From: Actinomyces johnsonii
GTDB taxonomy: Bacteria > Actinomycetota > Actinomycetes > Actinomycetales > Actinomycetaceae
NCBI RefSeq assembly: GCF_006546835.1
Contig: NZ_VICB01000003.1
Location: 434,001-498,000 of the forward strand
DNA length: 64,000 bases
Direction: 5' to 3'
A program made the translations under genes and the position numbers. Positions 1-10,918 of this stretch are shown here, piece by piece; position 1 is the first letter of the stretch, and the number at the start of each line of letters is the position of its first letter. The notes below the pieces were generated by a model. That model saw only the letters and a program-made list of their open reading frames with translations. It made no database searches and was not told where the DNA came from.

Positions 1-1
1 T

Positions 2-1786
2 CCGAGCGAGTCCCCGAGCCGGGCCGGTGACGAGGACCTTTCGCAGGCCTACGGAGCAGACGCCTCCCAGTCCGAACCCGTCCTGCCCGGGACCGCCCAG
101 GCCGCAGACGCGGAGAATGCGGAGTACACCCGGCCGTTGCCCGCGGACCAGCCCACCTCGCAAATGCCCGCGGACCAGCCCACCTCGCAGATGCCCGCGG
201 ACCAGCCCACCTCGCTCTACGCGCAGTCCGCGCAGGGCTCCTCCCCGTCTTACGAGGAACAGCAAGGGCAGTACCAGCCGGCACAGGGGCAGTACCAGCC
301 CCAGCAGCAGCTCTACCAGCAGTCCTATCAGCAGTCCTACCAACAGGGCCAACCGGACCAGTACCCCGCCATCTCCCAGGGACAGCCCGCCACTTCGTAC
401 AGCCAGTCCTCTGCTGCCCAGCAGCCCTACCAGGCGCACCTCGGCTCGCCCTATACGAGCGTTCCGACGACGTCCGGTGGCTACGACTTCCCCCGGACCG
501 AGGACCACGGCGGTGGCGGGCCCGTCGGAGGCTCGCAGGCCGGTCCCAGCAGCTACGCGCCCGTCGGCGCCGCGGGGGAGTCCTTCTACGCCGCCTCGAA
601 CGCCTCCAGTGGTGAGAGCGGGAAGAAGCGGCGCCGGGGGCCGGGCTGGGTCGCCCTGGTCGCCTCCGTTGTGGTCGCCTCATTGCTGGGAGCCGGCGGC
701 GCTGTCGGAGTGGTCAAGTATCTGGACGTCCGCGACGGGACGCTGTCATCGCGCTCCTCGGCCGCTCCCACCGCGATCGCCACCGGCGACACGACCAAGA
801 CTGTCAACAGCTCCGGCCAGGCCCCCGACTGGGAGGCCGTGTCGGCCGCAGTGTCCAATGCGGTCGTGTCCATCGCCATCGCAACGGAAAGGGGGACCGC
901 CCTGGGTTCCGGGGTCATCTACGACAAGGATGGGCACATCATCACCAACAACCACGTGGTGGCGGGAGCCGCGAAGATCCAGGTGACCCTGGCCGACGGC
1001 CGCGTCTACGACGCCGATACCACCGGTACCGACCCCGCTACGGATCTGGCGGTCATCCAGCTCAAGGACGCCCCCGACAACCTCACCGTCGCCCAGCTCG
1101 GCGACTCCGACAAGCTGACCACGGGCCAGGACGTCATGGCCATCGGCAACCCGCTGGGACTGTCCTCCACCGTCACCACCGGCATCATCTCGGCCCTGGA
1201 CCGCCCCGTCGTCAACGCCCAGGGAGAAGACGGGGAGGGAGGCTCGGACAGCGGTTCGTCGTCCTCGACGGTCTACACCAACGCCATCCAGATTGATGCC
1301 GCCATCAACCCCGGAAACTCCGGCGGCCCCCTGTTCGATGAGAAGGGACGGGTCATCGGCATCACCAGCTCGATCGCCACGATGGGGCGCTCCAGCTCCG
1401 GTGAAGGGGGCTCGGGCAGTATCGGCATCGGGTTCGCCATTCCCGTCAAGCTGGCAGAGAAGGTCGCCAAGCAGCTCATCGAGTCGGGAACGGCCACCCA
1501 CGCCTACCTGGGCGTCACTCTGGAGACCGGGTCCGCCGAGTCCGACGGCGCCAAGCGCGCCGGCGCCAAGATCGCCTCGGTCGAGGGTGACTCGCCCGCC
1601 GACAAGGCCGGCTTGAAGAAGGACGACGTCGTCATCGCCATCGACGGCAAAACCACCTCTCAAGGCTCGGCACTGACCGGCTATGTGCGCCAGTACTCCG
1701 CCAACGACAAAGTCAAGCTCACCGTCATCCGCGACTCCAAGAAGAAGGACATCGAGGTGACCTTGGCCGAGCGCAAGGATTCCTGA
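2..1786 (+). CDS. HtrA/DegP-type membrane-anchored serine protease with PDZ domain (5' partial)
   Basis: The frame is open to the left edge, so the true start lies outside the window. The protein has a long Q/Y/P/S-rich cytoplasmic-type N-terminus, a basic KKRRR stop-transfer followed by one membrane segment (about residues 216-238 counted from the first visible codon), a trypsin-like domain and a C-terminal PDZ domain (about 501-595). The catalytic triad is visible: His318 in TNNHVV, Asp348 in ATDLAV and Ser440 in PGNSGGPL. This is the usual layout of actinobacterial HtrA/PepD proteases, which degrade or refold damaged envelope proteins outside the membrane. It is convergent with menF, whose 3' end is only 13 bp away. 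The family assignment is secure; the exact paralogue is not. Confidence 0.93.
   Translation, partial: PSESPSRAGDEDLSQAYGADASQSEPVLPGTAQAADAENAEYTRPLPADQPTSQMPADQPTSQMPADQPTSLYAQSAQGSSPSYEEQQGQYQPAQGQYQPQQQLYQQSYQQSYQQGQPDQYPAISQGQPATSYSQSSAAQQPYQAHLGSPYTSVPTTSGGYDFPRTEDHGGGGPVGGSQAGPSSYAPVGAAGESFYAASNASSGESGKKRRRGPGWVALVASVVVASLLGAGGAVGVVKYLDVRDGTLSSRSSAAPTAIATGDTTKTVNSSGQAPDWEAVSAAVSNAVVSIAIATERGTALGSGVIYDKDGHIITNNHVVAGAAKIQVTLADGRVYDADTTGTDPATDLAVIQLKDAPDNLTVAQLGDSDKLTTGQDVMAIGNPLGLSSTVTTGIISALDRPVVNAQGEDGEGGSDSGSSSSTVYTNAIQIDAAINPGNSGGPLFDEKGRVIGITSSIATMGRSSSGEGGSGSIGIGFAIPVKLAEKVAKQLIESGTATHAYLGVTLETGSAESDGAKRAGAKIASVEGDSPADKAGLKKDDVVIAIDGKTTSQGSALTGYVRQYSANDKVKLTVIRDSKKKDIEVTLAERKDS
137..217 (+). 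repeat. Three tandem 27-bp units inside the htrA-like gene
   Basis: Three consecutive 27-bp units encode [L/M]PADQPTS[Q/L], differing only at a few bases. They lie in the disordered region ahead of the membrane segment. Copy-number change would be in frame and would only alter linker length. Confidence 0.85.
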
Positions 1787-1799
1787 AGGAGAGCCCGGA

Positions 1800-3152
1800 T
1801 CAGGGACTCACGCCCAGCGCGCCCAGCACGGGACGCATCTTGGCGGTTGTCTCCGCTAACTCGTCGGCCGGCTCGGAGTCCGGCATGATGCCGCCGCCCC
1901 CGAAGACCCGCGCGGGGGAGTGCGGGCCGGGTCCGCCGGCCGGCAGCTGGGCGCTGCGCAGTGCAATGCACCACTCGCCCTCGCCGTGCCAGTCCACCCA
2001 GCCCACGGGGCCGGCGTAACGACCCCGGTCCATGGACTCGGCCTCCTCGATGAGACGGGCAGCCGCCGGGGTCGGCGTCCCGCACACGGCCGCCGTCGGG
2101 TGCAGGGCGTCCACGAGTGCCAGGGCGCCGGTGTCCCCGGCAACGACTCCGGTCACGTCGCTGGCCAGGTGCAGCACGTTCGGTAGGCTCAGGACGAAGC
2201 GCGCCGGGGCATTGACCACCGAGCACAACGGCTCCAGCGCCGTGATCGCCGAAGCCCTGGCCAGTTCGTGCTCCCGGTTGTTCTTCTCCGAGCCCTCCAG
2301 CCAGGCCGCCAGGCGGGCGGTGGCCGGCGCATCCTCACCGGCGCGTCGGCGGGCCGTGCCGGCCAGGACCCGGCTGGTAAGGCGCCGATCGCGCAGGCGC
2401 AGCAACAGCTCGGGGCTGGCCCCCACCATCTGGTCGACGGCGAAGGTCCAGGTGGACGGGTAGTCGGAGGCCAGCCGTCGCAGCACTGTGCCGGTGGCCA
2501 GTGGCGCCGTCGGGCGAGCCAGGACATCGCGTGCCAGGACTACTTTGCGGGCCTGCCCCGAGCGCATCCGCTCCTGCGTGCGGGCCACCGTCCGGCACCA
2601 CTGCTCCTCACTGAGCGCCCCGGCCTCGACGGCGGTGGCGCCCGCATCCCCGTCCTCATGTTCCCGGCCGATCGCTGTACGGGCCTCGGTGACGAGCGCC
2701 TTGATCAGCGCCTCGGGGTCCGGGTGTTCCGGCTCCACCCCGCCCGTGGCCGCGGAAACCGCGGTGGTCAACCAGGCCCCGTCGTCGTCGAGCCCGATGA
2801 GGACCTCGGGGACCATCAGCACCGAGGACTGCTCGGAGGCGGGGGAGAAGGTGATCGCCCCCAGGGCCACCGGTCCGGTTCCGGGGCGCACCAGCGCGTC
2901 GCGCCACCAGGCCGTGCCGATAACGGACCGCCATGCCGCCCGCAGCGCCTCGATGCGTTCGTCGCCGTGGGCTTCGATCGTCAGGGCGCGCCTCAGACCG
3001 ATGAGCCCGCGTCCCTCGTGGACCCACGAGACGACTTCCTCGCGGCCCGCCAGCAGGTCAATGAGCGCGACCCCCTCCAACGACCCCTCGGGCAGCTCGT
3101 GAGTGCGGAAGGACAGACGCGGCGGTGCAGCCAGGCAGTGATCGGCCCTCAC
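1800..3152 (-). CDS. menF: Isochorismate synthase (MenF/EntC type)
   Basis: This 450-residue chorismate-binding enzyme converts chorismate to isochorismate, the entry step of menaquinone synthesis. Family motifs are clear: KVVLARDVLA, SPELLLRLRDRRLTSRVLAGT, then LHPTAAVCGTPTPAA, a run of conserved residues around MDRGRYAGPVGW, and a C-terminal FGGGGIMPDSEPADEL with the conserved glutamate. It lies 15 bp downstream of menG on the same strand, so the two probably form one leftward transcript. Anthranilate or salicylate synthase is less likely given the menG neighbour. The ATG start gives a full-length protein. Confidence 0.9.
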   Translation of the reverse strand: MRADHCLAAPPRLSFRTHELPEGSLEGVALIDLLAGREEVVSWVHEGRGLIGLRRALTIEAHGDERIEALRAAWRSVIGTAWWRDALVRPGTGPVALGAITFSPASEQSSVLMVPEVLIGLDDDGAWLTTAVSAATGGVEPEHPDPEALIKALVTEARTAIGREHEDGDAGATAVEAGALSEEQWCRTVARTQERMRSGQARKVVLARDVLARPTAPLATGTVLRRLASDYPSTWTFAVDQMVGASPELLLRLRDRRLTSRVLAGTARRRAGEDAPATARLAAWLEGSEKNNREHELARASAITALEPLCSVVNAPARFVLSLPNVLHLASDVTGVVAGDTGALALVDALHPTAAVCGTPTPAAARLIEEAESMDRGRYAGPVGWVDWHGEGEWCIALRSAQLPAGGPGPHSPARVFGGGGIMPDSEPADELAETTAKMRPVLGALGVSP

Positions 3153-3167
3153 GACTCGGCTCGCCTC

Positions 3168-3893
3168 TCAGCGCTCGACCGCGGGGCGCGCGGTACGCGT
3201 GGCCCGGTGGACGGCGACGATCCCGCCGGAGAGGTTCTTGTAGCCCACGCCCCGCCAGCCGGCCTCGTGCATGAGGTCGGCCAGCCCCCTCTGGTCCGGC
3301 CAGGCCAGGATCGACTCGCCCAGATAGTCGTAAGCCTGCGTGTTCGATGAGACCAGGCGCGCCGCTGCCGGCAGGGCACTGCCCAGATAGAAGCGGTAGA
3401 GGCGACGGAACAGGGGCGAGACCGGGGTGGAAAACTCCGCGATGACGATTCGCCCGCCCGGGACTGTCACGCGGTGCATCTCTGCCAGCGCCCGCGCCGT
3501 GTCCTGGACGTTGCGCAGCCCGTAGGAGATAGTGACGACGTCGAAGGTCTCGTCGGCGAAGGGAAGAGCTGTGGCGTCCCCGGCCACGAAGGCGATCTCG
3601 GGGTGGCGGCGCTTGCCCTCGGCGACCATGCCGGTGGAGAAGTCGCAGGCCACGACCTCGGCGCCGTCGGCGGCGTACTCCACCGAGGAGGTGCCGGTTC
3701 CGGCAGCCAGATCCAGCACCCGCATCCCCGGACCGGCGGCTACGGCCGCGCGTGTTACCGACCGCCACATGTGGACCTGGAACAGGCTCATCACGTCATT
3801 GGACAGGTCGTAGCGGCGCGCGACGGCGTCGAACATCCCGGCGACCTCTCGCGGGTCCTTGGCGAGGGTGGCTCGAAAAGGCGATCGGCTCAT
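3168..3893 (-). CDS. menG: Demethylmenaquinone methyltransferase (MenG/UbiE)
   Basis: SAM-dependent methyltransferase for the last ring methylation of menaquinone. It shows the UbiE N-terminal signature ([18 protein letters not shown]), the SAM-binding motif [16 protein letters not shown] and [22 protein letters not shown] chose the ATG at 3893 (241 residues) because the next upstream in-frame codons add only a non-conserved leader; ATGs at 3902 and 3905 are alternatives. It is the first gene of the menG-menF unit and diverges from the reductase gene at 4260. Confidence 0.92.
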   Translation of the reverse strand: MSRSPFRATLAKDPREVAGMFDAVARRYDLSNDVMSLFQVHMWRSVTRAAVAAGPGMRVLDLAAGTGTSSVEYAADGAEVVACDFSTGMVAEGKRRHPEIAFVAGDATALPFADETFDVVTISYGLRNVQDTARALAEMHRVTVPGGRIVIAEFSTPVSPLFRRLYRFYLGSALPAAARLVSSNTQAYDYLGESILAWPDQRGLADLMHEAGWRGVGYKNLSGGIVAVHRATRTARPAVER

Positions 3894-4259
3894 GGGGAGC
3901 ATCATCGCAAATCCCGGCCGCGGCACCGTGCCGACAGCGCAGCGGGCGGGGTCTCGGGAGCCCTTAGTGACGGCCTAGGACCTAGGCCCCATCCAACGAC
4001 GTTGAAATTCGTCACTCACTTGCAGCGTAATTCTGGAATCGCGCAGCCGCCGGTATCCGCGTAACTCCGCTCCAGTAATGCCGTCACAGCAACGAAAACC
4101 CCTGGTTGTCGCCTCCACCGGTAGCCTCGTCCAAGAGGCGTCCGCCCCCTGAGTACAGTCGGCACAGGCTCCGACCAGCGCGGGGCCTGCATTACCGTGC
4201 CAACTGTGATGCCTACGACAACACCTGCCGTACCAGATGCACCGAGGAGGGGAGCCCGA
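3894..4259. promoter_or_regulatory. Divergent intergenic region between menG and the reductase gene
   Basis: This 366-bp non-coding stretch must hold the promoters for the leftward menG-menF unit and probably the rightward reductase-nuo transcript. The only structured element I see is the inverted repeat at 3972-3988. No convincing -35/-10 pair was found by eye. A purine-rich ribosome binding site (GAGGAGGGGAG) ends just before the GTG at 4260. Confidence 0.5.
3972..3988. promoter_or_regulatory. Perfect 8-bp inverted repeat, candidate operator
   Basis: GGCCTAGG and CCTAGGCC flank a single A, giving a 17-bp perfect dyad in the divergent menG/reductase region. The spacer is too short for an unstrained hairpin, so a dimeric regulator site is as plausible as a terminator. 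The regulator is unknown. Confidence 0.4.
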
Positions 4260-5561
4260 GTGACTCAGGCAGCTGCCCAGTCCAGCGCCTCCGCCACAGC
4301 CGACGTCATCGTCGTCGGCGCCGGCCCGGCGGGCTCCTCGGCGGCCTTCCACATGGCTACCCTCGGTCTCGACGTCATTCTCCTGGAGAAGCAGGAGCTC
4401 GGCCGAGACAAGGTCTGTGGCGACGGCCTGACCCCCTCGGCCGTGCGCGAGCTCGTCTCCATGGGTGTGGACACCTCCGGCTGGCAGCGCAACCGCGGCC
4501 TGCGCGTCATCGGCGGCGGCCACCTGCTCCACTTCCCCTGGCCTGAGCAGGCCTCCTTCCCCTCCTACGGGATGGCCCGCCCGCGCGCCCTGCTCGATCG
4601 GGACCTGGCGGAGCATGCCGCGGCGGCCGGCGCCCGGCTACTGACTGGCGTGACCGTCACCGGCCCCGTTACCTCGCCCACCGGTCGCGTCACCGGCGTC
4701 GAGGCCCGCCCCACCAACCGGGTTGCCTACCCCGGCATCGAGGGCCCCACCACCTTCACCGCCCCGCTGGTCGTCGACGCCGGAGGGGTTTCGGCTCGTC
4801 TGGCTACCGCCGTCGGGCGCACGAAGAACGAGCGCCGCCCCATGGGCGTGGCCGTGCGCGCCTACTTCCGTTCCCCGCGCGCCAAGGACGCCTGGATGGA
4901 GTCGCGCCTCGAGCTGTGGGACGGCAAGCCCGGCAAGTCCGATCTCCTGCCCGGTTACGGGTGGATCTGGTCGGTGGGGGAGGGACTGGTCAACGTCGGT
5001 CTCGGCTCGGTCTCCTCGCGAGCCTCGGCCACCGCCATCGACTATCGCGCCGTGTTCAACCGCTGGATGGACAACGTTCCGGCCTCCTGGGGCTTCACCA
5101 AGGAGAACCAGGTCGGCGGCCTGGTCAGTGCCGCCCTGCCCATGGCTTTCAACCGCAAGCCCCACTACGCCGACGGCCTCATGCTGCTCGGTGACGCCGG
5201 CGGCATGGTCTCGCCCTTCAACGGCGAGGGCATCGCCCAGGCCCTCCTGTCCGGCCGCCTGGCCGCCCAGGCCGCCGCGCAGGCCGCCGCTCGTTCCACG
5301 ACGTCGGGCCGCGAGCAGGTCCTGGCCCAGTACCCCAAGGCCCTCAGGGCCGAGATGGGCGGCTACTACACGCTCGGGCGCGTCTTCGTCGCCCTCATCG
5401 AGCACCCCGAGGTCATGCGTCTGTGTACCCGCTACGGGCTGCCGCGCAAGCGCCTCATGAAGCTCGTCACCAAGCTCCTGTCCGACGGGTGGGAGCGGCG
5501 CGGCGGCGACGGAATCGACCACTTCATCCAGCTCCTGACAAGGATGGTGCCGGAAGCATGA
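4260..5561 (+). CDS. Geranylgeranyl-reductase-family FAD oxidoreductase (MenJ-like)
   Basis: This flavoprotein has an N-terminal FAD Rossmann motif (VIVVGAGPAGSSAAF), the family motif KVCGDGLTPSAV, and the second FAD motif LLGDAGGMVSPFNGEGI. Family members saturate isoprenoid double bonds; in mycobacteria MenJ reduces one unit of the menaquinone tail. The setting (menF, menG, nuo, polyprenyl synthase) favours menaquinone tail reduction, which is inference. I chose the GTG at 4260 (433 residues) because GAGGAGGGGAG sits just upstream; a GTG at 4197 adds 21 non-conserved residues without a site. Its stop overlaps nuoA by 4 bp (ATGA). Confidence 0.85.
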   Translation: MTQAAAQSSASATADVIVVGAGPAGSSAAFHMATLGLDVILLEKQELGRDKVCGDGLTPSAVRELVSMGVDTSGWQRNRGLRVIGGGHLLHFPWPEQASFPSYGMARPRALLDRDLAEHAAAAGARLLTGVTVTGPVTSPTGRVTGVEARPTNRVAYPGIEGPTTFTAPLVVDAGGVSARLATAVGRTKNERRPMGVAVRAYFRSPRAKDAWMESRLELWDGKPGKSDLLPGYGWIWSVGEGLVNVGLGSVSSRASATAIDYRAVFNRWMDNVPASWGFTKENQVGGLVSAALPMAFNRKPHYADGLMLLGDAGGMVSPFNGEGIAQALLSGRLAAQAAAQAAARSTTSGREQVLAQYPKALRAEMGGYYTLGRVFVALIEHPEVMRLCTRYGLPRKRLMKLVTKLLSDGWERRGGDGIDHFIQLLTRMVPEA

Positions 5562-5917
5562 ACCCCTACGCCTCCCTGCTCATCATGGCCGCCGTGGCCC
5601 TCGTGGTCGCGATCGGCGGACTGGCCCTGAGCGCCATCGTCAGCCCCGCTCGGCGCAACCGGGTCAAGGTCGCCAACTACGAGTGCGGTATCGACCCCAC
5701 CCCCGCCAATACCGAGCACGGGCGTTTCCCGGTCTCCTTCTACCTGGTGGGCATGACCTTCATCATCTTCGACGTCGAGGTGGTCTTCCTCTACCCCTGG
5801 GCCACCGCTTTCGGGCGCCTGGGGTTCTTCGGGCTGGGCGCCGCCGTCCTGTTCATCGGCCTGATCACCGTGCCCTACATCCTGGAGTGGCGCCGCGGCG
5901 GACTGGACTGGGACTGA
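5558..5917 (+). CDS. nuoA: NADH-quinone oxidoreductase subunit A
   Basis: A 119-residue membrane subunit of complex I with three predicted helices and the conserved [23 protein letters not shown] loop, whose cysteine-containing segment lies near the quinone site. It starts inside the stop of the reductase gene (ATGA), implying translational coupling. It is the first gene of the complete nuoA-N set. Confidence 0.96.
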   Translation: MNPYASLLIMAAVALVVAIGGLALSAIVSPARRNRVKVANYECGIDPTPANTEHGRFPVSFYLVGMTFIIFDVEVVFLYPWATAFGRLGFFGLGAAVLFIGLITVPYILEWRRGGLDWD

Positions 5918-5999
5918 GACAGGCGGATCGAGTGCGAGGCACCGACGACAGGACCCGCGGGCGCCACACGGCCCTGACGACCTCAAGGAGTACACAGCA

Positions 6000-6623
6000 G
6001 TGAAGAGCATGAAAAAGCACAACGCCTTCATGGCGTCCATCCCCTCCAAGCGCAACGACCCCTACGCGGCCGCTGCCGCCGAGGTGGACAGCCCCGGCTT
6101 CCTGCTGACCACCGTCGAGAAGCTCGCAGGCCTGGCCCAGGCCCGCTCCATGTGGCCGGTCACCATGGGGCTGGCCTGCTGCGCCATCGAGATGATGGCC
6201 GCCGGCACCCCCCGCTTCGACATGGCCCGCTTCGGCTGGGAGGTCTTCCGCGCCTCCCCGCGCCACGCCGACGTCATGATCGTCTCGGGCCGCGTCTCCC
6301 ACAAGATGGCTCCGATCGTGCGCAACGTCTACGACTCCATGCCCGAGCCCAAGTGGGTCATCTCCATGGGGGCCTGCGCCTCCTCGGGCGGCATCTTCAA
6401 CAACTACGCCGTCGTCCAGGGTTGCGACCACATCGTCCCGGTGGACATCTACCTGCCGGGCTGCCCGCCCCGCCCCGAGATGCTCCTGGGCGCCATGCTC
6501 GAGCTCACCCGCCAGATCGAGAAGAAGCCGCTGTTCAAGCACCGCGAGGAGATCGCCCGCGCCGTCGAGGCCGCCGCCCTGTCCGCCACCCCCACCCATG
6601 AGATGAAGGGCCTGCTGGCATGA
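6000..6623 (+). CDS. nuoB: NADH-quinone oxidoreductase subunit B
   Basis: Peripheral-arm subunit carrying iron-sulfur cluster N2, the last electron carrier before quinone. The ligands are visible: adjacent cysteines in LACCAIEMM, a cysteine in [10 protein letters not shown] and one in LPGCPPRPE. The GTG at 6000 is preferred over the ATG at 6009 because AAGGAG lies about 8 nt before it. The 82-bp gap after nuoA holds only this site. The 3' end overlaps nuoC (ATGA). Confidence 0.96.
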   Translation: MKSMKKHNAFMASIPSKRNDPYAAAAAEVDSPGFLLTTVEKLAGLAQARSMWPVTMGLACCAIEMMAAGTPRFDMARFGWEVFRASPRHADVMIVSGRVSHKMAPIVRNVYDSMPEPKWVISMGACASSGGIFNNYAVVQGCDHIVPVDIYLPGCPPRPEMLLGAMLELTRQIEKKPLFKHREEIARAVEAAALSATPTHEMKGLLA

Positions 6624-7399
6624 GTGAGAAGAACGCCCCGGTGAACGGCTCCGACGTCTCGCCCGAGATCCCCGAGGTCTCGGCGGTGCCCGCTGTCCCC
6701 GAGGTCGCCGGCACCCCCGTGCGTCCCGAGCTGCGTCTGGAGGTCATCGCCGTCCCCACCGGCCAGTTCGGCGCCTCCGACGCCGGCGATACCACCGGTT
6801 ACGGCGAGCACCGCAGCGCTGTCACCCTCGCCCCCGCCGCCGTGCGCCCCTACGGCGGCTGGTTCGACGGCGTCGTCGACGCCCTCATCGAGGACCTCCA
6901 GGACGCCGGCGTCGACCCGGCCGCCGCCATCGAGAAGGTCGTCATCGAACACGACGAGCTCACCCTGTTCATCGCCCGCGAGCACCTGCTCGACGTCGTG
7001 CGCCCCCTGCGCGACGACCAAGACTTGCGCTTCGAGCTGTGCTTGGGCGTCAGTGGCGTCCACTACCCCCAGCTGACCGGCCGCGAGCTGCACGCCTGCA
7101 TCGAGCTCATGAGCCTGACCCACGGCGGACGCCAGCTGCGGCTCCAGGTCGCCTGCCCCGACTCCGACCCGCATGTGCCCTCCATCATCTCGGTCTACCC
7201 CGGTAACGACTGGCACGAGCGGGAGACCTGGGACCTCATGGGCATCGTCTTCGACGGCCACCCCCACCTGACCCGCACCGCCATGCCCGACGACTGGGTG
7301 GGCCACCCCCAGCGCAAGGACTACCCGCTGGGCGGCATCCCCGTCGAGTACAAGGGTGCCCAGACCCCGCCCGCCGACACCCGGAGGTCCTACCGCTGA
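6620..7399 (+). CDS. nuoC: NADH-quinone oxidoreductase subunit C
   Basis: 259-residue 30-kDa-type subunit of the peripheral arm. The C-terminal half carries the signature [20 protein letters not shown] and DYPLGG; the first 35 or so residues are a variable Val/Pro/Glu-rich extension. It overlaps nuoB by 4 bp and shares its last base with nuoD's ATG (TGATG), typical of one coupled operon. Confidence 0.96.
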   Translation: MSEKNAPVNGSDVSPEIPEVSAVPAVPEVAGTPVRPELRLEVIAVPTGQFGASDAGDTTGYGEHRSAVTLAPAAVRPYGGWFDGVVDALIEDLQDAGVDPAAAIEKVVIEHDELTLFIAREHLLDVVRPLRDDQDLRFELCLGVSGVHYPQLTGRELHACIELMSLTHGGRQLRLQVACPDSDPHVPSIISVYPGNDWHERETWDLMGIVFDGHPHLTRTAMPDDWVGHPQRKDYPLGGIPVEYKGAQTPPADTRRSYR

Positions 7400-8787
7400 T
7401 GAGCACCACGAGCACCTTCCGCGCCTCCGGCCCCGCCACGGACGACCTGTCCGCCGGCGCCGAGCAGTTCACCGTCAGCGGCGGGGACTGGGACGACGTC
7501 GTCGCCCAGATCGCCGAACGCGACGAGGCCGACCGCCTGCGCAACGACCGGATCGTCCTCAACATGGGCCCGGTCCACCCCTCCACCCACGGCGTGCTGC
7601 GCCTGGTCCTGGAGGCCGACGGCGAGGTCGTCACCGAGGTCCGCGTCGGCACCGGCTACCTGCACACCGGTATCGAGAAGAACATGGAGTACCGCACCTG
7701 GGTCCAGGGCGAGACCTTCGTGACCCGCATGGACTACGTGGCCCCCTTCTTCCAGGAGGTCGGCTACGCGCTCGCCGTCGAGAAGCTCCTGGGCATCACT
7801 GACGACGTCCCCGAGAAGGCCACCGTCACCCGGGTGCTGCTCATGGAGCTCAACCGCATCGCCTCTCACGCCGTGGCTGTGGGCAGTGGCGGTAACGAGA
7901 TGGGCGGCACCACGCTCATGACCATCGCCTTCCGCTGCCGGGAGAACATCCTCAAGGCCTTCGAGATGGTCTCCGGGCTGCGCATGAACCACGCCTACGT
8001 CCGCCCCGGCGGCCTGGCCCAGGACCTCCCCGAGGGCTTCACTGACTTCGTGCGCTCGGTCATGCCCGACATCAAGCACGACGTCCACGAGCTCGAGCTC
8101 CTCCTCATGGAGAACCCGATCCTCAAATCTCGTTTCATCGGCGTGGGCGAGATCAGCCTGGCCGGCGCTCTTGCCCTGGGACTAACTGGACCCTGCCTGC
8201 GCGCGGCCGGCTACCCCTTGGACATCCGGCGTACCAAGCCCTACTGCGGCTACGAGACCTACGACTTCCGAGTGCCTACCTACAAGGTATCCGATTGCTA
8301 CAACCGGCTGCGGCTCCGGATGGACGAGTGCTATGAGTCGCTCAAGATCGTCTCCCAGTGCCTGGACCGCCTCGACGAGATCAGCGCCCGCGGCGACGAC
8401 CCCTCCAATACCACGATGGTGGCCGACCCGACCATCGCCTGGCCCGCCCGCATGGCCATCGCCACCGACGGCCAGGGCCAGTCCCTGGAGCACGTGCGTG
8501 AGATCATGGGCTCATCCATGGAGTCCCTCATCCACCACTTCAAGCTGGTGACTCAGGGCTTCCGGGTCCCAGCCGGCCAGGTCTACCAGACCGTCGAGCA
8601 CGCCAAGGGGGTCCTGGGTATCCATGCCGTCTCCGACGGCGGCACCCGTCCCTACCGGGTCCACTTCCGCGACCCCTCATTCTCCAATCTGCAGTCGCTG
8701 GCCCTGATGGGCGAGGGCGGCATGATCGCCGACCTCGTGCCCACCCTGGCCTCCATCGACCCCGTCCTGGGAGGCGTGGACCGCTGA
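7399..8787 (+). CDS. nuoD: NADH-quinone oxidoreductase subunit D
   Basis: 462-residue 49-kDa subunit that, with NuoB, forms the quinone-binding pocket. Hallmarks include [15 protein letters not shown] near residue 55, the TGIEKN segment and the C-terminal [15 protein letters not shown]. It begins with an extra 45-residue leader compared with short homologues. Start and stop are shared with nuoC and nuoE by 1-bp overlaps. Confidence 0.96.
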   Translation: MSTTSTFRASGPATDDLSAGAEQFTVSGGDWDDVVAQIAERDEADRLRNDRIVLNMGPVHPSTHGVLRLVLEADGEVVTEVRVGTGYLHTGIEKNMEYRTWVQGETFVTRMDYVAPFFQEVGYALAVEKLLGITDDVPEKATVTRVLLMELNRIASHAVAVGSGGNEMGGTTLMTIAFRCRENILKAFEMVSGLRMNHAYVRPGGLAQDLPEGFTDFVRSVMPDIKHDVHELELLLMENPILKSRFIGVGEISLAGALALGLTGPCLRAAGYPLDIRRTKPYCGYETYDFRVPTYKVSDCYNRLRLRMDECYESLKIVSQCLDRLDEISARGDDPSNTTMVADPTIAWPARMAIATDGQGQSLEHVREIMGSSMESLIHHFKLVTQGFRVPAGQVYQTVEHAKGVLGIHAVSDGGTRPYRVHFRDPSFSNLQSLALMGEGGMIADLVPTLASIDPVLGGVDR

Positions 8788-9583
8788 TGAGCACCACCGA
8801 GAACGCAGTCAATCCGGCCGGCTCGGCCGCCCCGCCCATCAACCCCGCCGTGGAGACCATCGCCACCGTCAGCGCGGTGGGCCCGGCGGGCACCGTCGCG
8901 GCCGCCGCCGTCGCCGCCGGCTACAGCCCCGAGGTCGCCCAGGGCCTCCAAGTCGACATCGAGCGGATCATCGCCCGCTACCCGGCGGGCAAGGAGCGCA
9001 GCGCCCTCATCCCGATGCTCCACCTCATCCAGTCCGTGGACGGATATGTCTCACCGGCCGGCATCGCCCTGTGCGCTGCCCGGCTGGGCCTGGACCGCGC
9101 CGAGGTCAGCGCCGTGGCCACCTTCTACAGCCAGTTCCGCCGCCACCCGATCGGCACCTATCACGTGGGCGTGTGCACCAACGCCCTGTGCGCCGTCATG
9201 GGCGGCGACGAGATCTGGTCGGCCGTCACCGAGCACACGGGTCTGGGCGCCGAGGAGACCAGCGAGGACGGCACCATCAGCCTCGAGCGCATCGAGTGCA
9301 ACGCCGCCTGCGACTACGCCCCCGTCGTCATGGTCAACTGGGAGTTCTTCGACAACCAGACCCCTGACTCCGCCGTCGCCATGATCGAGGCCCTCGAGCG
9401 CGGCGAGGACGTGGCCCCCACCCGCGGCCCCGAGACCGTGCCCACCTTCCGCGAGAACGAGCGCCTGCTCGCCGGATTCGAGGACGGCCGTTCCGATGAA
9501 GGCCGCGGCCCCGGCGAGCCGACCCTGCGGGGCCTGCGCATCGCCCGCGAGCAGGGTTGGACCGCGCCGAAGGAGGAGTCCAA

Positions 9584-9587
<4 letters not shown>
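8787..9587 (+). CDS. nuoE: NADH-quinone oxidoreductase subunit E
   Basis: 24-kDa-type thioredoxin-like subunit binding cluster N1a. The cysteines are CTNALC (about residues 130-135) and CNAAC (about 171-175). It is longer than usual (266 residues), with an Ala-rich N-terminal extension and a charged C-terminal tail beyond the ferredoxin fold. It overlaps nuoF by 4 bp (GTGA). Confidence 0.95.
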
Positions 9588-10915
<1,328 letters not shown>

Positions 10916-10918
10916 GCC

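Noticed and set aside
4197-4259. GTG at 4197 as the start of the reductase gene
   Set aside because: It adds 21 non-conserved residues without a ribosome binding site, while a GAGGAGGGGAG site stands just before the GTG at 4260.
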